64,000 nt of DNA from Flavobacterium sp. ASV13. GTDB taxonomy: Bacteria; Bacteroidota; Bacteroidia; Flavobacteriales; Flavobacteriaceae. The notes under the pieces were generated by a model. The model saw only the letters and a program-made list of their open reading frames with translations, was not told the DNA's origin and did no database searches. The stretch lies in NCBI RefSeq assembly GCF_000745775.1, contig NZ_JQJY01000002.1, positions 434,001 through 498,000 of the forward strand. The letters are read 5' to 3'. This document shows positions 1 to 9,500 of this stretch, one piece after another. Positions within the stretch are counted from its first letter, which is position 1. Every line of letters begins with the position of its first letter. The position numbers and the translations under genes were made by a program.

Positions 1-1758
1 ATTTCAACTGGAACTTCTATCGGAAAACCTGTAATTCGCGGACTTAGCGGAAATCGTGTTTTAGTGTATTCGCAAGGCGTTCGTATCGAAAACCAACAGT
101 TTGGAGACGAACATGGTTTGGGCTTAAATGATGCTGGAATCGAAAGTGTGGAAGTTATAAAAGGGCCAGCTTCTTTATTATATGGTTCAGATGCTTTAGG
201 TGGGGTTTTATATTTCAACCCAGAAAAATTTGCTGATGCTGGCGATTTCAAAGCTAATTTCAGTCAGAAATATTTCACTAATACACAGGGAAGCAATTCT
301 TCTATCGGATTAAAAACTTCAACAGATAACTGGAAATTTTTAGCACGCGGAAGTTACAACACGCATTCCGATTATAAAATTTCAGGAGGCGATCGCGTAA
401 CGAATTCACGTTATAATGAAACCGATTTTAAAACCGGAATTGGTTACAACAATTCAACTTTTTCAAGTGTTTTAAGATACAATTACAACAAACTTGATAT
501 TGGAATTCCAGAAGAAGGAATTGCAGAACAATCGTCAAGCAAAGACACTGAATTTCCAAGACAAGGTATTTTTAATCATTTATTGAGTTTGAACAATACC
601 GTGTTTTTTGAAAACTCAAAACTGGATGTTGATTTAGGTTATATCGCCAATGACAGAAGCGAATTTGAAGACAGTAACGAAGCTTCTCTTCACATGAAAT
701 TGAATACTTTCAATTATAATGCGAAATACCATTTCCCGAAATTCGGAAAAATTGAAACTATTTTAGGCGTTCAGGGAATGCATCAGACAAATACAAATTC
801 AGGAGAAGAATATTTGATTCCGGATGCTACAACAAATGATTTTGGTGTTTTTGGAACTGCAAATTACGAATGGAATAACAGCGTTTTACAAGCTGGATTG
901 CGTTTTGACAACAGAAATGTTACTTCAATTGCACACGGAACAGAAGGTGAAGAAGGTTATTTTCAGGCTTTAGATCGTTCTTTTGACAGTTTTAATGCTT
1001 CATTAGGATACAAAACAAAATTAGCTGAGCCATTGACGCTTCGTTTGAATGTTGCTTCAGGATTTAGAGCGCCAAACTTAGCTGAATTGACTTCAAACGG
1101 TGTTCACGAAGGAACAAACCGTTACGAAATTGGAAATGCTGATTTGAAAACAGAACAAAACGTTCAAACCGATTTAAACCTGGAATACAAAAATTCGCAT
1201 TTTGAGTTTTTCATCAACGGTTTCTACAATCACGTGAACAATTATATTTATACTTCGCCAACTGGAGAAATTTTAGATAATAATGATGTATTTGCTTATG
1301 TTCAGGATAATGCAAAATTATTTGGTGGTGAAGCAGGTTTGCATATTCACCCGCACCCTTTAGACTGGCTTCATTTTGAAACGAGTTTTGAAACCGTAAC
1401 CGGCAAAAAAGACAATGATGATTACTTGCCTTTGATTCCTGCAAACAACTGGAATAATACGCTTAGAACAGAATTCAATATCAAAAATTGGTTAAGTGAA
1501 GGTTTTGCTTCTTTGAATGTTTCTTCAACTTTTAATCAGGACAATGTGAGTGGTTTTGAAACAGCTTCTAAAGGTTATACTTTGGTGAATTTAGGTTTTG
1601 GAGGAACTGTTAAACTTGGGAAAACGGCTTTTGATATAAACTTAAACGGAAACAATTTATTCGACAAAAAATACATTGCGCACCTTTCAAGATTAAAAAC
1701 AGACGGTATTCCAAATATTGGAAGAAACATCGTTTTGGGAGTTAATTTCAATTTATAA
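1..1758 (+). CDS. TonB-dependent outer-membrane receptor, 3' part
   Basis: The reading frame is open from the first base, so the signal peptide, any CarbopepD-like domain and most of the plug lie outside the window. The visible protein begins in the plug domain (GKPVIRGLSGNRVLV, then VEVIKGPASLLYGSDALGG, a hallmark of the plug) and continues as a 22-strand-type barrel to the C-terminus GRNIVLGVNFNL, which ends on an aromatic strand. The GTG at 64 is an internal Val codon, not a start. Such receptors import siderophores, cofactors or metals with TonB energy; the substrate cannot be read here. The gene is followed by an inverted repeat and then by a separate S9 peptidase gene. Confidence 0.93.
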   Translation: MSTGTSIGKPVIRGLSGNRVLVYSQGVRIENQQFGDEHGLGLNDAGIESVEVIKGPASLLYGSDALGGVLYFNPEKFADAGDFKANFSQKYFTNTQGSNSSIGLKTSTDNWKFLARGSYNTHSDYKISGGDRVTNSRYNETDFKTGIGYNNSTFSSVLRYNYNKLDIGIPEEGIAEQSSSKDTEFPRQGIFNHLLSLNNTVFFENSKLDVDLGYIANDRSEFEDSNEASLHMKLNTFNYNAKYHFPKFGKIETILGVQGMHQTNTNSGEEYLIPDATTNDFGVFGTANYEWNNSVLQAGLRFDNRNVTSIAHGTEGEEGYFQALDRSFDSFNASLGYKTKLAEPLTLRLNVASGFRAPNLAELTSNGVHEGTNRYEIGNADLKTEQNVQTDLNLEYKNSHFEFFINGFYNHVNNYIYTSPTGEILDNNDVFAYVQDNAKLFGGEAGLHIHPHPLDWLHFETSFETVTGKKDNDDYLPLIPANNWNNTLRTEFNIKNWLSEGFASLNVSSTFNQDNVSGFETASKGYTLVNLGFGGTVKLGKTAFDINLNGNNLFDKKYIAHLSRLKTDGIPNIGRNIVLGVNFNL

Positions 1759-1766
1759 TTTTTATT

Positions 1767-1863
1767 TTAACCGCAAAGACGCAAAGATAAACGCAAAGTT
1801 CGCAAAGCATATGAAAAACTTTGCGTGCCTTGCGTAAAACTCCTTGCGTGCTTTGCGGTTAAT
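1767..1863. repeat. CGCAAAG-rich intergenic inverted repeat
   Basis: The left arm (TTAACCGCAAAGACGCAAAG, 1767-1786) is nearly the reverse complement of the right arm (about 1843-1863), and further CGCAAAG/CTTTGCG units fill the middle. It lies between two same-strand genes and could fold into a long imperfect hairpin. Elements of this look are common between flavobacterial genes (recalled knowledge); no coding function. Confidence 0.75.
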
Positions 1864-1916
1864 TTTTTACTACTCTCACAAAAAGTGCTATTTTTGTTAA
1901 CACCACAAACTTAAAT

Positions 1917-4025
1917 ATGAAAAAAACATTTTTACTAATGGCAATTACAACCGCAGGAATCTCATTTGGACAAAATAAAATTCAATATCCTGAAACCAAA
2001 AAAGGCGAAACTGTTGATGTTTATTTTGATACAAAAGTAAGCGATCCTTACCGCTGGCTTGAAGACGACAAATCGGCTGAAACTGGAGCTTGGGTAAAAG
2101 CTCAGAATGAAGTTACTTATGGTTATTTAGACAAAATTCCGTTTAGAAATGAGTTAAAAACTCGCATGGAAAAGCTTTGGAATTATGAAAAAATAGAAGC
2201 TCCTTATAAAGAAGGAAAATTTACATATTATTCAAAAAACAACGGACTTCAAAACCAATCTGTTGTTTACAGAAAAGATCAAAATGGCAAGGAAGAAGTT
2301 TTCTTAGATCCGAATACTTTTTCTAAAGACGGAACAACTTCACTTGGCGGGCTAGATTTTTCTGAAGATGGTTCAAAAGCTGCTTATGCAATTTCTGAAG
2401 GCGGAAGCGACTGGAGAAAAGTAATTATCATTGACGCAGTTTCTAAAAAAGTTTTGGAAGATACTTTGGTTGATGTAAAATTCAGCGGTATTTCATGGCA
2501 CGGAAATGAAGGTTTCTACTACTCTAGTTATGACAAACCGAAAGGAAGCGAACTTTCAGCAAAAACAGATCAGCACAAATTGTATTTCCACAAATTGGGA
2601 ACTTCTCAAAAAGAGGACAAAGTGATTTTTGGTGCCGATCAAAAAAGAAGATATGTGGGCGGTTATGTTACCGAAGACAACCATTATTTAGTAATCTCGG
2701 CTGCGAATTCTACTTACGGAAATGAATTGTACATCAAAGATTTAACTAAACCAAATAGCCCGATTGTTACTATTGTTGACAATTTCAACAGCGACAACAG
2801 TATTATTGAAAACGAAGGAAGTAAACTGTTCATCGAAACCGATTTTAACGCTCCAAACAAACGTGTTGTAACAGTTGATGCCACAAATCCGAAACCGGAA
2901 AACTGGAAAGATTTTATCAAAGAAACCAAAGATATTCTATCGCCTTCAACTGGTGCAGGTTACTTTTTCGCTAATTATACTAAAGACGCAGTCTCTTTTG
3001 TACAACAATATGATTACAACGGAAAATTAGTTCGTGAAATCAAACTTCCTGCAATTGGAACTGCTAGCGGATTTGGCGGAAAAAAGAACGAAAAAATCTT
3101 GTATTACAGTTTTACCAATTATACAACGCCAATCAGCATTTACTCATTTGAACCAAAATCTGGAAAATCTGAAATTTATCAGAAACCAAAAGTAGATTTC
3201 AAAAGTGAAGATTATGAATCAAAACAAGTTTTTTACACTTCAAAAGACGGCACAAAAGTTCCGATGATTATTACTTATAAAAAAGGAACAAAATTAGACG
3301 GTAAAAATCCAACAATCCTTTACGGTTACGGCGGATTCAACATTAGTTTGACACCAAGTTTCAGTATTGCAAATGCGGTTTGGATGGAAAACGGAGGTGT
3401 TTACGCAGTTGCCAATTTAAGAGGTGGTGGCGAATATGGAAAAAAATGGCACGATGCAGGAACAAAACAACAAAAACAAAATGTATTTGACGATTTCATT
3501 GCTGCTGCAGAATATTTAATTGCTCAAAAATATACCTCATCTGATTATTTGGCAATCCGTGGAGGTTCTAACGGAGGTTTATTAGTTGGCGCAACTATGA
3601 CACAACGTCCTGATTTAATGAAAGTAGCTTTGCCAGCAGTTGGAGTTATGGATATGCTTCGTTACAATGCTTTTACTGCAGGTGCAGGATGGGCTTTTGA
3701 TTACGGAACTTCTCAGGACAACAAAGAAATGTTCGAATATTTAAAAGGATATTCTCCTGTTCATAATGTAAAACAAGGAACTCATTATCCAGCGACAATG
3801 GTAACAACTGGAGATCATGATGATCGTGTTGTTCCGGCGCACAGTTTTAAATTTGCTTCTGAATTACAAGAAAAACAAGTTGGAGAAAATCCGGTTTTGA
3901 TTAGAATTGATGTTAAAGCTGGTCACGGTGCAGGAAAATCTGTTGCTGCTACAATTCAAGAAAATGTAGACATTCAGGCTTTCACACTTTACAATATGGG
4001 TTTTAAAGCTTTACCTTCGAAATAA
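1917..4025 (+). CDS. Prolyl oligopeptidase family serine peptidase (S9)
   Basis: A 702-residue protein with an N-terminal signal peptide ([19 protein letters not shown]), so probably periplasmic. The N-terminal half (about 20-410) matches the seven-bladed propeller of prolyl oligopeptidases, with the early YRWLED motif. The C-terminal alpha/beta hydrolase holds the catalytic serine in GGSNGG (Ser551), the aspartate in [10 protein letters not shown] (Asp635) and the histidine in AGHGAG (His670). All three are intact and the length is normal for the family. It would cleave short proline-containing peptides. It stands alone between two intergenic repeats; no operon partner is evident. Confidence 0.95.
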   Translation: MKKTFLLMAITTAGISFGQNKIQYPETKKGETVDVYFDTKVSDPYRWLEDDKSAETGAWVKAQNEVTYGYLDKIPFRNELKTRMEKLWNYEKIEAPYKEGKFTYYSKNNGLQNQSVVYRKDQNGKEEVFLDPNTFSKDGTTSLGGLDFSEDGSKAAYAISEGGSDWRKVIIIDAVSKKVLEDTLVDVKFSGISWHGNEGFYYSSYDKPKGSELSAKTDQHKLYFHKLGTSQKEDKVIFGADQKRRYVGGYVTEDNHYLVISAANSTYGNELYIKDLTKPNSPIVTIVDNFNSDNSIIENEGSKLFIETDFNAPNKRVVTVDATNPKPENWKDFIKETKDILSPSTGAGYFFANYTKDAVSFVQQYDYNGKLVREIKLPAIGTASGFGGKKNEKILYYSFTNYTTPISIYSFEPKSGKSEIYQKPKVDFKSEDYESKQVFYTSKDGTKVPMIITYKKGTKLDGKNPTILYGYGGFNISLTPSFSIANAVWMENGGVYAVANLRGGGEYGKKWHDAGTKQQKQNVFDDFIAAAEYLIAQKYTSSDYLAIRGGSNGGLLVGATMTQRPDLMKVALPAVGVMDMLRYNAFTAGAGWAFDYGTSQDNKEMFEYLKGYSPVHNVKQGTHYPATMVTTGDHDDRVVPAHSFKFASELQEKQVGENPVLIRIDVKAGHGAGKSVAATIQENVDIQAFTLYNMGFKALPSK

Positions 4026-4046
4026 GACTTTTAAACTAAAAATTTA

Positions 4047-4287
4047 TAGCCACGAATTCACGAATTATTTTCTGAATATCGTGGCTTTTTCTTTGTTTTA
4101 AATTACACAAATTTTCTTTTCTTTTCTCCCGCAGATTTTGCAGATTGAGCAGATTAAAATAAAAATCTATGTTAATATGCTTAAATCTTTTTATCCCGAT
4201 AGCTATCGGGAACGTGAAATGAATTCGTGCAATCGATACAGAATTTTTAAACATACAGATTAAAATAAATTCGTGAATTCGTGGCTA
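4047..4287. repeat. Intergenic repeat element bounded by a perfect 20-bp inverted repeat
   Basis: The arms TAGCCACGAATTCACGAATT (4047-4066) and its exact reverse complement (4268-4287) enclose about 200 bases. Inside are CCCGCAGATTTTGCAGATT-type sequence and an 18-bp perfect palindrome TCCCGATAGCTATCGGGA (4194-4211). No gene is seen between 4026 and 4328. The composite looks like a non-coding repetitive element of Flavobacterium rather than an insertion sequence, because no transposase frame is present. Confidence 0.75.
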
Positions 4288-4328
4288 ACTTTTTTTCTTT
4301 TAAATTTGAATAACTAAAAAACCAAACG

Positions 4329-5324
4329 ATGAAAATTATAAAATGGGGAATCATTGGCTGCGGTAATGTAACCGAAGTAAAAAGCGGCCCCGCTTTTCAG
4401 AAGGCTTCAAATTCAGCTTTAATTGCTGTCATGCGTAGAGATGCTGCGCTTGCCGAAGATTACGCTAAACGCCATAATGTTCCTAAATGGTATTCAAATG
4501 CTGAAGATTTAATCAATGATCCGGAAGTTGATGCGGTTTACATTGCTACACCTCCATCTTCTCATAAAGAATACACGATTTTGTGTGCCAAAGCAGGAAA
4601 ACCGGTTTATGTCGAGAAACCTATGGCATTGACTTTCGAAGAATGTAATGAAATGATTTCTGCGTGCAAAGAGCATAATGTTCCTTTATTTGTTGCTTAT
4701 TATAGAAGAGCTTTACCACGTTTTTTAAAAATAAAAGAAATAATTGACCAAGGAAAATTAGGAAACATTAGACACGTAAATTGCGTTTTATATCATCCTT
4801 TTGAAGAACGTTATGATGATGAAATCAACCTTCCGTGGACTGTTTTACCTCATATTTCAGGAGGCGGAATTTTCGTCGATTTAGCCTGTCATACTTTGGA
4901 TTTTCTGGATTTTGTTTTAGGTCCGATAAAATCTGTTCGCGGACATGCGACTTCACAATTATTGGCTTATCCAGCCGAAGATTCAGTTTCAATGTCGTTT
5001 TTATTCGAAAACGGGATTCACGGATCTGGAATATGGAATTTTGCGAGTTTTGAGCGTTATGATAATACCGAAATTGTCGGAGATAAAGGAAAAATCTCGT
5101 TTTCGACTTTTGGAAATGACCCGATTCATATTCAATATACAAATGGAGAAAAAGAAAGTATTTTGATTGAAAATCCGCTTCATATTCAGCAGCCATTTAT
5201 TGAAACTGTGATTGCTGAACTTTTAGGAGAAGAAAATGCCTCACCATCAAAAGGAATTTCCGGAGCTAGAACAACCTGGGTTATTGATGAAGTTTTGAAG
5301 GAATTTAGGAATTCTTCCAAATAG
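4329..5324 (+). CDS. Gfo/Idh/MocA family NAD(P)-dependent oxidoreductase
   Basis: A 331-residue cytoplasmic protein. The N-terminal Rossmann fold starts with WGIIGCGNVTE (dinucleotide-binding GxGxxx), followed by VDAVYIATPPSSHKEY and the family's VEKPMAL motif near residue 97, whose lysine is usually catalytic. The C-terminal alpha/beta domain has the HTLDFLDFVLGPI segment seen in sugar dehydrogenases of this family. The likely reaction is NAD(P)-linked oxidation or reduction of a sugar, inositol or biliverdin-like substrate; the substrate cannot be assigned from sequence. It is monocistronic and ends just before a bidirectional terminator. Confidence 0.9.
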   Translation: MKIIKWGIIGCGNVTEVKSGPAFQKASNSALIAVMRRDAALAEDYAKRHNVPKWYSNAEDLINDPEVDAVYIATPPSSHKEYTILCAKAGKPVYVEKPMALTFEECNEMISACKEHNVPLFVAYYRRALPRFLKIKEIIDQGKLGNIRHVNCVLYHPFEERYDDEINLPWTVLPHISGGGIFVDLACHTLDFLDFVLGPIKSVRGHATSQLLAYPAEDSVSMSFLFENGIHGSGIWNFASFERYDNTEIVGDKGKISFSTFGNDPIHIQYTNGEKESILIENPLHIQQPFIETVIAELLGEENASPSKGISGARTTWVIDEVLKEFRNSSK

Positions 5325-5368
5325 TTATTGCTAATAAATACCGAAACTATCATAAAGATGAGCAAATA

Positions 5369-5400
5369 AAAAGAGGATATTCTTTCGAATATCCTCTTTT
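5369..5400. terminator. Bidirectional intrinsic terminator
   Basis: A perfect 14-bp stem (AAAAGAGGATATTC 5369-5382 with its complement 5387-5400) and a TTTC loop, flanked by A/T runs on both strands. It sits between the convergent ends of the oxidoreductase and the barrel-protein gene and would serve both. Confidence 0.85.
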
Positions 5401-5424
5401 ATAAACTATAAAAACTTTGGAAAA

Positions 5425-6357
5425 TTATAGGCTGTATTTAAGACCAAAAGTAAATCCTAAACCAGAAATTCCAACATAAGAGCTAATATCATCAGTTGCT
5501 TTTGTATTGTCAAAACTTGCTGCATTAGTTACTTTACTATTTGAAGTAGTATTAATTTGTTCTACATATTTAGTATGGCTTGCAGAATATGATGCATCTG
5601 GACGGAAACTTGTAGGAGTATTTAATTTATCTACACCATTTTCAGTATATATTTCTGTTTCTTTTGTTTTTCCGTGCACTGTAAAGTTACGGTATTCTAC
5701 TTCAGCAAAAAGAGAGATATGTGTACCTAATTTATAAGATGTACCTAATGCTGCTGTAAAACCAACAGTTGGGTTTGGTTTAATAACATCTTTTGAATAA
5801 GTTTCTGTTGTTCCTGCTGGATTTGTATACGTTCTAGTAGTTTCGATATCCAATGTTCCATGAACAGGAACGATAACTCCAACTTTAGTATAAGGTTCAA
5901 AACCATGAGTTTGTCCTAAAAACAAAACGATCGCAGGCGCAATATCATAAGCTTCAAGTTTTCCTACTGCTTTACCATTTACAAAAGTTGGTCCCGCAGC
6001 TACTAATCTGTGAGTTGTTTCAACCATCGTTTTATCTGCACTGTTAAAATAATTAAATCCTAACTCGACACCTAAACGTGGTGTAAAACGATATCCAGCC
6101 GTTAAACCTGTACGGAATCCTTGTCCGAAAGAACCATGATTAGTTTCTCTAGAAATTAAAGTTGTACCATCTGCACCATAAACATCTGTATTAGGCAATG
6201 CCCCAGATACAGTTGGGAATTCAGCAGCAGCAGTCTGGATAAAATAAGATCCACCTAATTTAAAATACCAGCTTTCTGGTTTGTCTGCTTTTTCTGTCTG
6301 CGCCATTGTAGCCATAGAGCAAACTAATAATCCTAATAAAAATAGGTTCTTTTTCAT
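5425..6357 (-). CDS. Outer-membrane beta-barrel protein
   Basis: A 310-residue protein with a clear signal peptide (MKKNLFLLGLLVCSMATMAQ). The body alternates hydrophobic and polar residues as barrel strands do (LGVELGFNYF, VGFTAALGTSYKL, HISLFAEVEYRNFTV) and the C-terminus GLGFTFGLKYSL is a typical final strand. The family is the OmpA/OmpW-like small barrels of Bacteroidota; no enzymatic motif is present and no specific role can be given. Low-complexity Asn/Thr-rich segments around 240-290 look like an exposed loop. It is divergent from nothing near and lies downstream of dnaE, with 177 bases between them. Confidence 0.8.
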   Translation of the reverse strand: MKKNLFLLGLLVCSMATMAQTEKADKPESWYFKLGGSYFIQTAAAEFPTVSGALPNTDVYGADGTTLISRETNHGSFGQGFRTGLTAGYRFTPRLGVELGFNYFNSADKTMVETTHRLVAAGPTFVNGKAVGKLEAYDIAPAIVLFLGQTHGFEPYTKVGVIVPVHGTLDIETTRTYTNPAGTTETYSKDVIKPNPTVGFTAALGTSYKLGTHISLFAEVEYRNFTVHGKTKETEIYTENGVDKLNTPTSFRPDASYSASHTKYVEQINTTSNSKVTNAASFDNTKATDDISSYVGISGLGFTFGLKYSL

Positions 6358-6380
6358 AATTCTGATTTAATTAATTTATA

Positions 6381-6388
6381 CAAACTTA
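6381..6388 (-). promoter_or_regulatory. Possible -7 promoter element for the barrel-protein gene
   Basis: On the minus strand the sequence reads TAAGTTTG, a match to the Bacteroidota TAnnTTTG -7 consensus, 24 bases before the ATG at 6357. No good TTG -33 element is found at the usual distance, so the call is tentative. Confidence 0.35.
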
Positions 6389-6534
6389 GAATATTTTAAC
6401 ATATTCTTTTGGTCTGCATTGTTAGACTTGGAACGAAATCGTTGTAATTTCGGGCAATATTACTAAAAAAGTAGTATGCGTGCATATTTTTAACATTAAA
6501 ATTTTACATTCTATTAAATTTTAACTGTTAATTT

Positions 6535-9500
6535 TTAGTTCAGTTTAAAATTGATTTGCATTTTCTCCAATTCCTGTAATAACTCAGCAGAAATTTTGAT
6601 TTTTAATCGTCGGCTTGGCATGCTTAATTTAGTCACAACTTTGACTTCTTCGACCTCTTTTACTTCCTGCATTTTAGCTTCTCCTGCGCTTATTTCATTA
6701 TCATCATTGTCATCTTCAAAAACAGCATTTTCGTCATCTTCGAATTCACTTGTCGTTTCAACTTCAACGAGACGTTTTATGTTTTCAATTTCCATAATCT
6801 CAAAACTCACCGTATTATCGCCTTTATTTTCATTAAATAAATGACTTAATTTATGAATGAATTCTGATTGGAGATCTTTAATATTCAATAATACAATCAG
6901 TTTTTTAGCAAAAGCTTCCAAAATATCCTGCAATTGACGAATCTCAACAAACTGCATTCTCGGATCTGATTTTTTTCCTGTATCATGATTTACCCAACCA
7001 TCTTTTATCAAAATTTTGAGGTACGCAAAATTATTCTGAATCAAGAAATGGCGGAACTTTAAATATTCTTCTCCAAAAATCTTAAACTCATAACTTTCGT
7101 CATATCCTTCTAAATTAAATACCGCCCAGCCTTTTCCGTTTTTAGCAACTCTATGTTGTACGTTATTGATTATGCCGGCAAAATTTAGATTTTTACCCAC
7201 ATATTCGTTCATACTTTTCAAGGCTTCTAAACGAGCATTGCAGAAGTATTTCATCTCAAACCTAAAATCGTCCAATGGATGTCCGGAAATATAAATTCCG
7301 ACAACTTCTTTTTCTTTTGCTAGTTTTTCCATTGTACTCCAATCTTCACATGCAGGAATAATTGGCTCTGCAATTTGTACTTCGCTGGTTTCTCCAAACA
7401 AACTTACTTGTGATGAATTTTCATTTTCCTGAAACTTTGATCCATACCGAATTGCTTTTTCATAAAATGTAATTCCGTCACCATCATCATGAAAATATTG
7501 TGCTCGGGTTGTTCCTTCAAAAGAGTCGAAACCACCAGCAAGTACTAAATTTTCAATCGCTTTTTTATTGGCTGCACGCAAATCAATTCGCTGCGCCAAA
7601 TCAAAAATCGATTTATATCTTCCGTCTTTTCTGTTTTCTACAATTGTCTCTACAGCTCCGGAACCAACTCCTTTAATTGCTCCCATTCCGAAACGAACGG
7701 CATAATCATCGTTTACCGTAAATTTATAGTATGATTCGTTTACATCTGGACCCAAAACTTGCAATCCCATACGTTTACATTCTTCCATGAAAAACGAAAC
7801 CTGTTTGATATCGTTCATGTTATTCGAAAGTACCGCTGCCATATATTCGGCAGGATAATGCGCTTTCAAATAAGCCGTTTGATAGGCAATCCAAGCATAG
7901 CAAGTCGAGTGCGATTTGTTGAAGGCGTAACTCGCAAAAGCTTCCCAGTCTTTCCAGATTTTCTCTAGAACTTTGGCATCATGACCTTTTGCCGCCGCTT
8001 GTTCAACGAACTTCGGCTTCATTTTATCTAGTACGTCTTTTTGTTTCTTACCCATCGCTTTACGCAAGACGTCGGCCTCACCCTTTGTAAATCCTGCCAA
8101 AGACTGAGACAAAAGCATTACCTGCTCTTGGTAAACGGTAATTCCATAGGTTTCAGATAAATACTCCGCACAGGCATCTAAATCGTATTTGATTTCCTCG
8201 TCACCGTTTTTTCTTCGAACGAAAGACGGAATATACTCCAAAGGTCCCGGACGATAAAGTGCATTCATAGCAATTAAATCTCCAAAAACCGTTGGCTTCA
8301 GGTCTTTCATGTATTTCTGCATCCCAGGCGACTCGTATTGGAAGATTCCAACGGTTTCACCTCTTTGGAAAAGCGCATACGTTTCTTCGTCATCAATCGG
8401 GAAAGTATCGGGATCCAGATCAATTCCTGTTCTGTATTTTACCAGTTTTACGGTATCTTTTATCAGCGTAAGGGTCTTTAGACCCAAGAAGTCCATTTTC
8501 AGCAATCCGGCACTTTCTGCAACCGAGTTGTCGAACTGTGTTACATATAAATCGGAATCTTTTGCTGTCGTTACGGGAACATAATTCGTAATGTCTGAAG
8601 GCGTAATAATTACACCGCAGGCGTGAATTCCCGTGTTACGCATCGATCCTTCCAGAATTTTTGCTTGCTGAATGGTTTCTCCTGCCAAGTCATCTTCATT
8701 GGCAATCGCGATTAATTCTTTTACATTATCAAATTCGTCCGAACGAAGGGCTTTTTTGACTTCCTCTTCGCTCTCCGAAATAAAACGCGCCAAATTCCAT
8801 TTTGACGGCATCATACCCGGAATCAATTTCGCAATTCTATCAGCTTCAAATAATGGTAAATCCAGTACACGCGCCGTATCACGAATCGCCGATTTGGTAG
8901 CCATTTTACCATACGTGATAATCTGTGCCACCTGTTTTTGACCGTATTTATTGATTACATAATCCATTACACGTCCACGACCCTCGTCATCAAAGTCGAT
9001 ATCAATATCGGGCATCGATACACGATCCGGATTTAGGAAACGCTCAAAAAGTAAGTCGTATTTAATGGGGTCAATATTCGTAATTCCAAGGCAATACGCA
9101 ACGGCTGAACCTGCTGCAGATCCACGGCCTGGACCTACGGATACATCCATTTTTCTAGCCTCAGCAATGAAATCCTGTACAATCAAAAAGTAACCTGGAT
9201 ATCCTGAATTTGAAATCGTCAATAACTCAAAATCCAAACGTTCCTGAATAGATTCAGTTATTTCGCCGTATCTTCTTTTAGCACCTTCCATAGTAAGATG
9301 GCGCAGGTATTTATTTTCACCACGAACACCTCCGTCAGCTTCATCCTCAGCAACTATAAATTCTTCCGGAATATCAAATTTCGGAAGCAATACATCACGA
9401 TAAAGCGAATATCCTTCTACCTTATCAATAACTTCCTGAATATTGATAATGGCTTCTGGTAAATCGGCAAAGAGTTTTTTCATCTCTGCTTCCGACTTGA

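Noticed and set aside
4047..4287. Insertion sequence bounded by inverted repeats
   Set aside because: There is no transposase frame and the length is only about 240 bases; treated as a non-coding repeat.
4825..5196. Several overlapping open frames on both strands
   Set aside because: They lie wholly within the Gfo/Idh/MocA gene, have no recognisable protein features and are shadows of its coding sequence.
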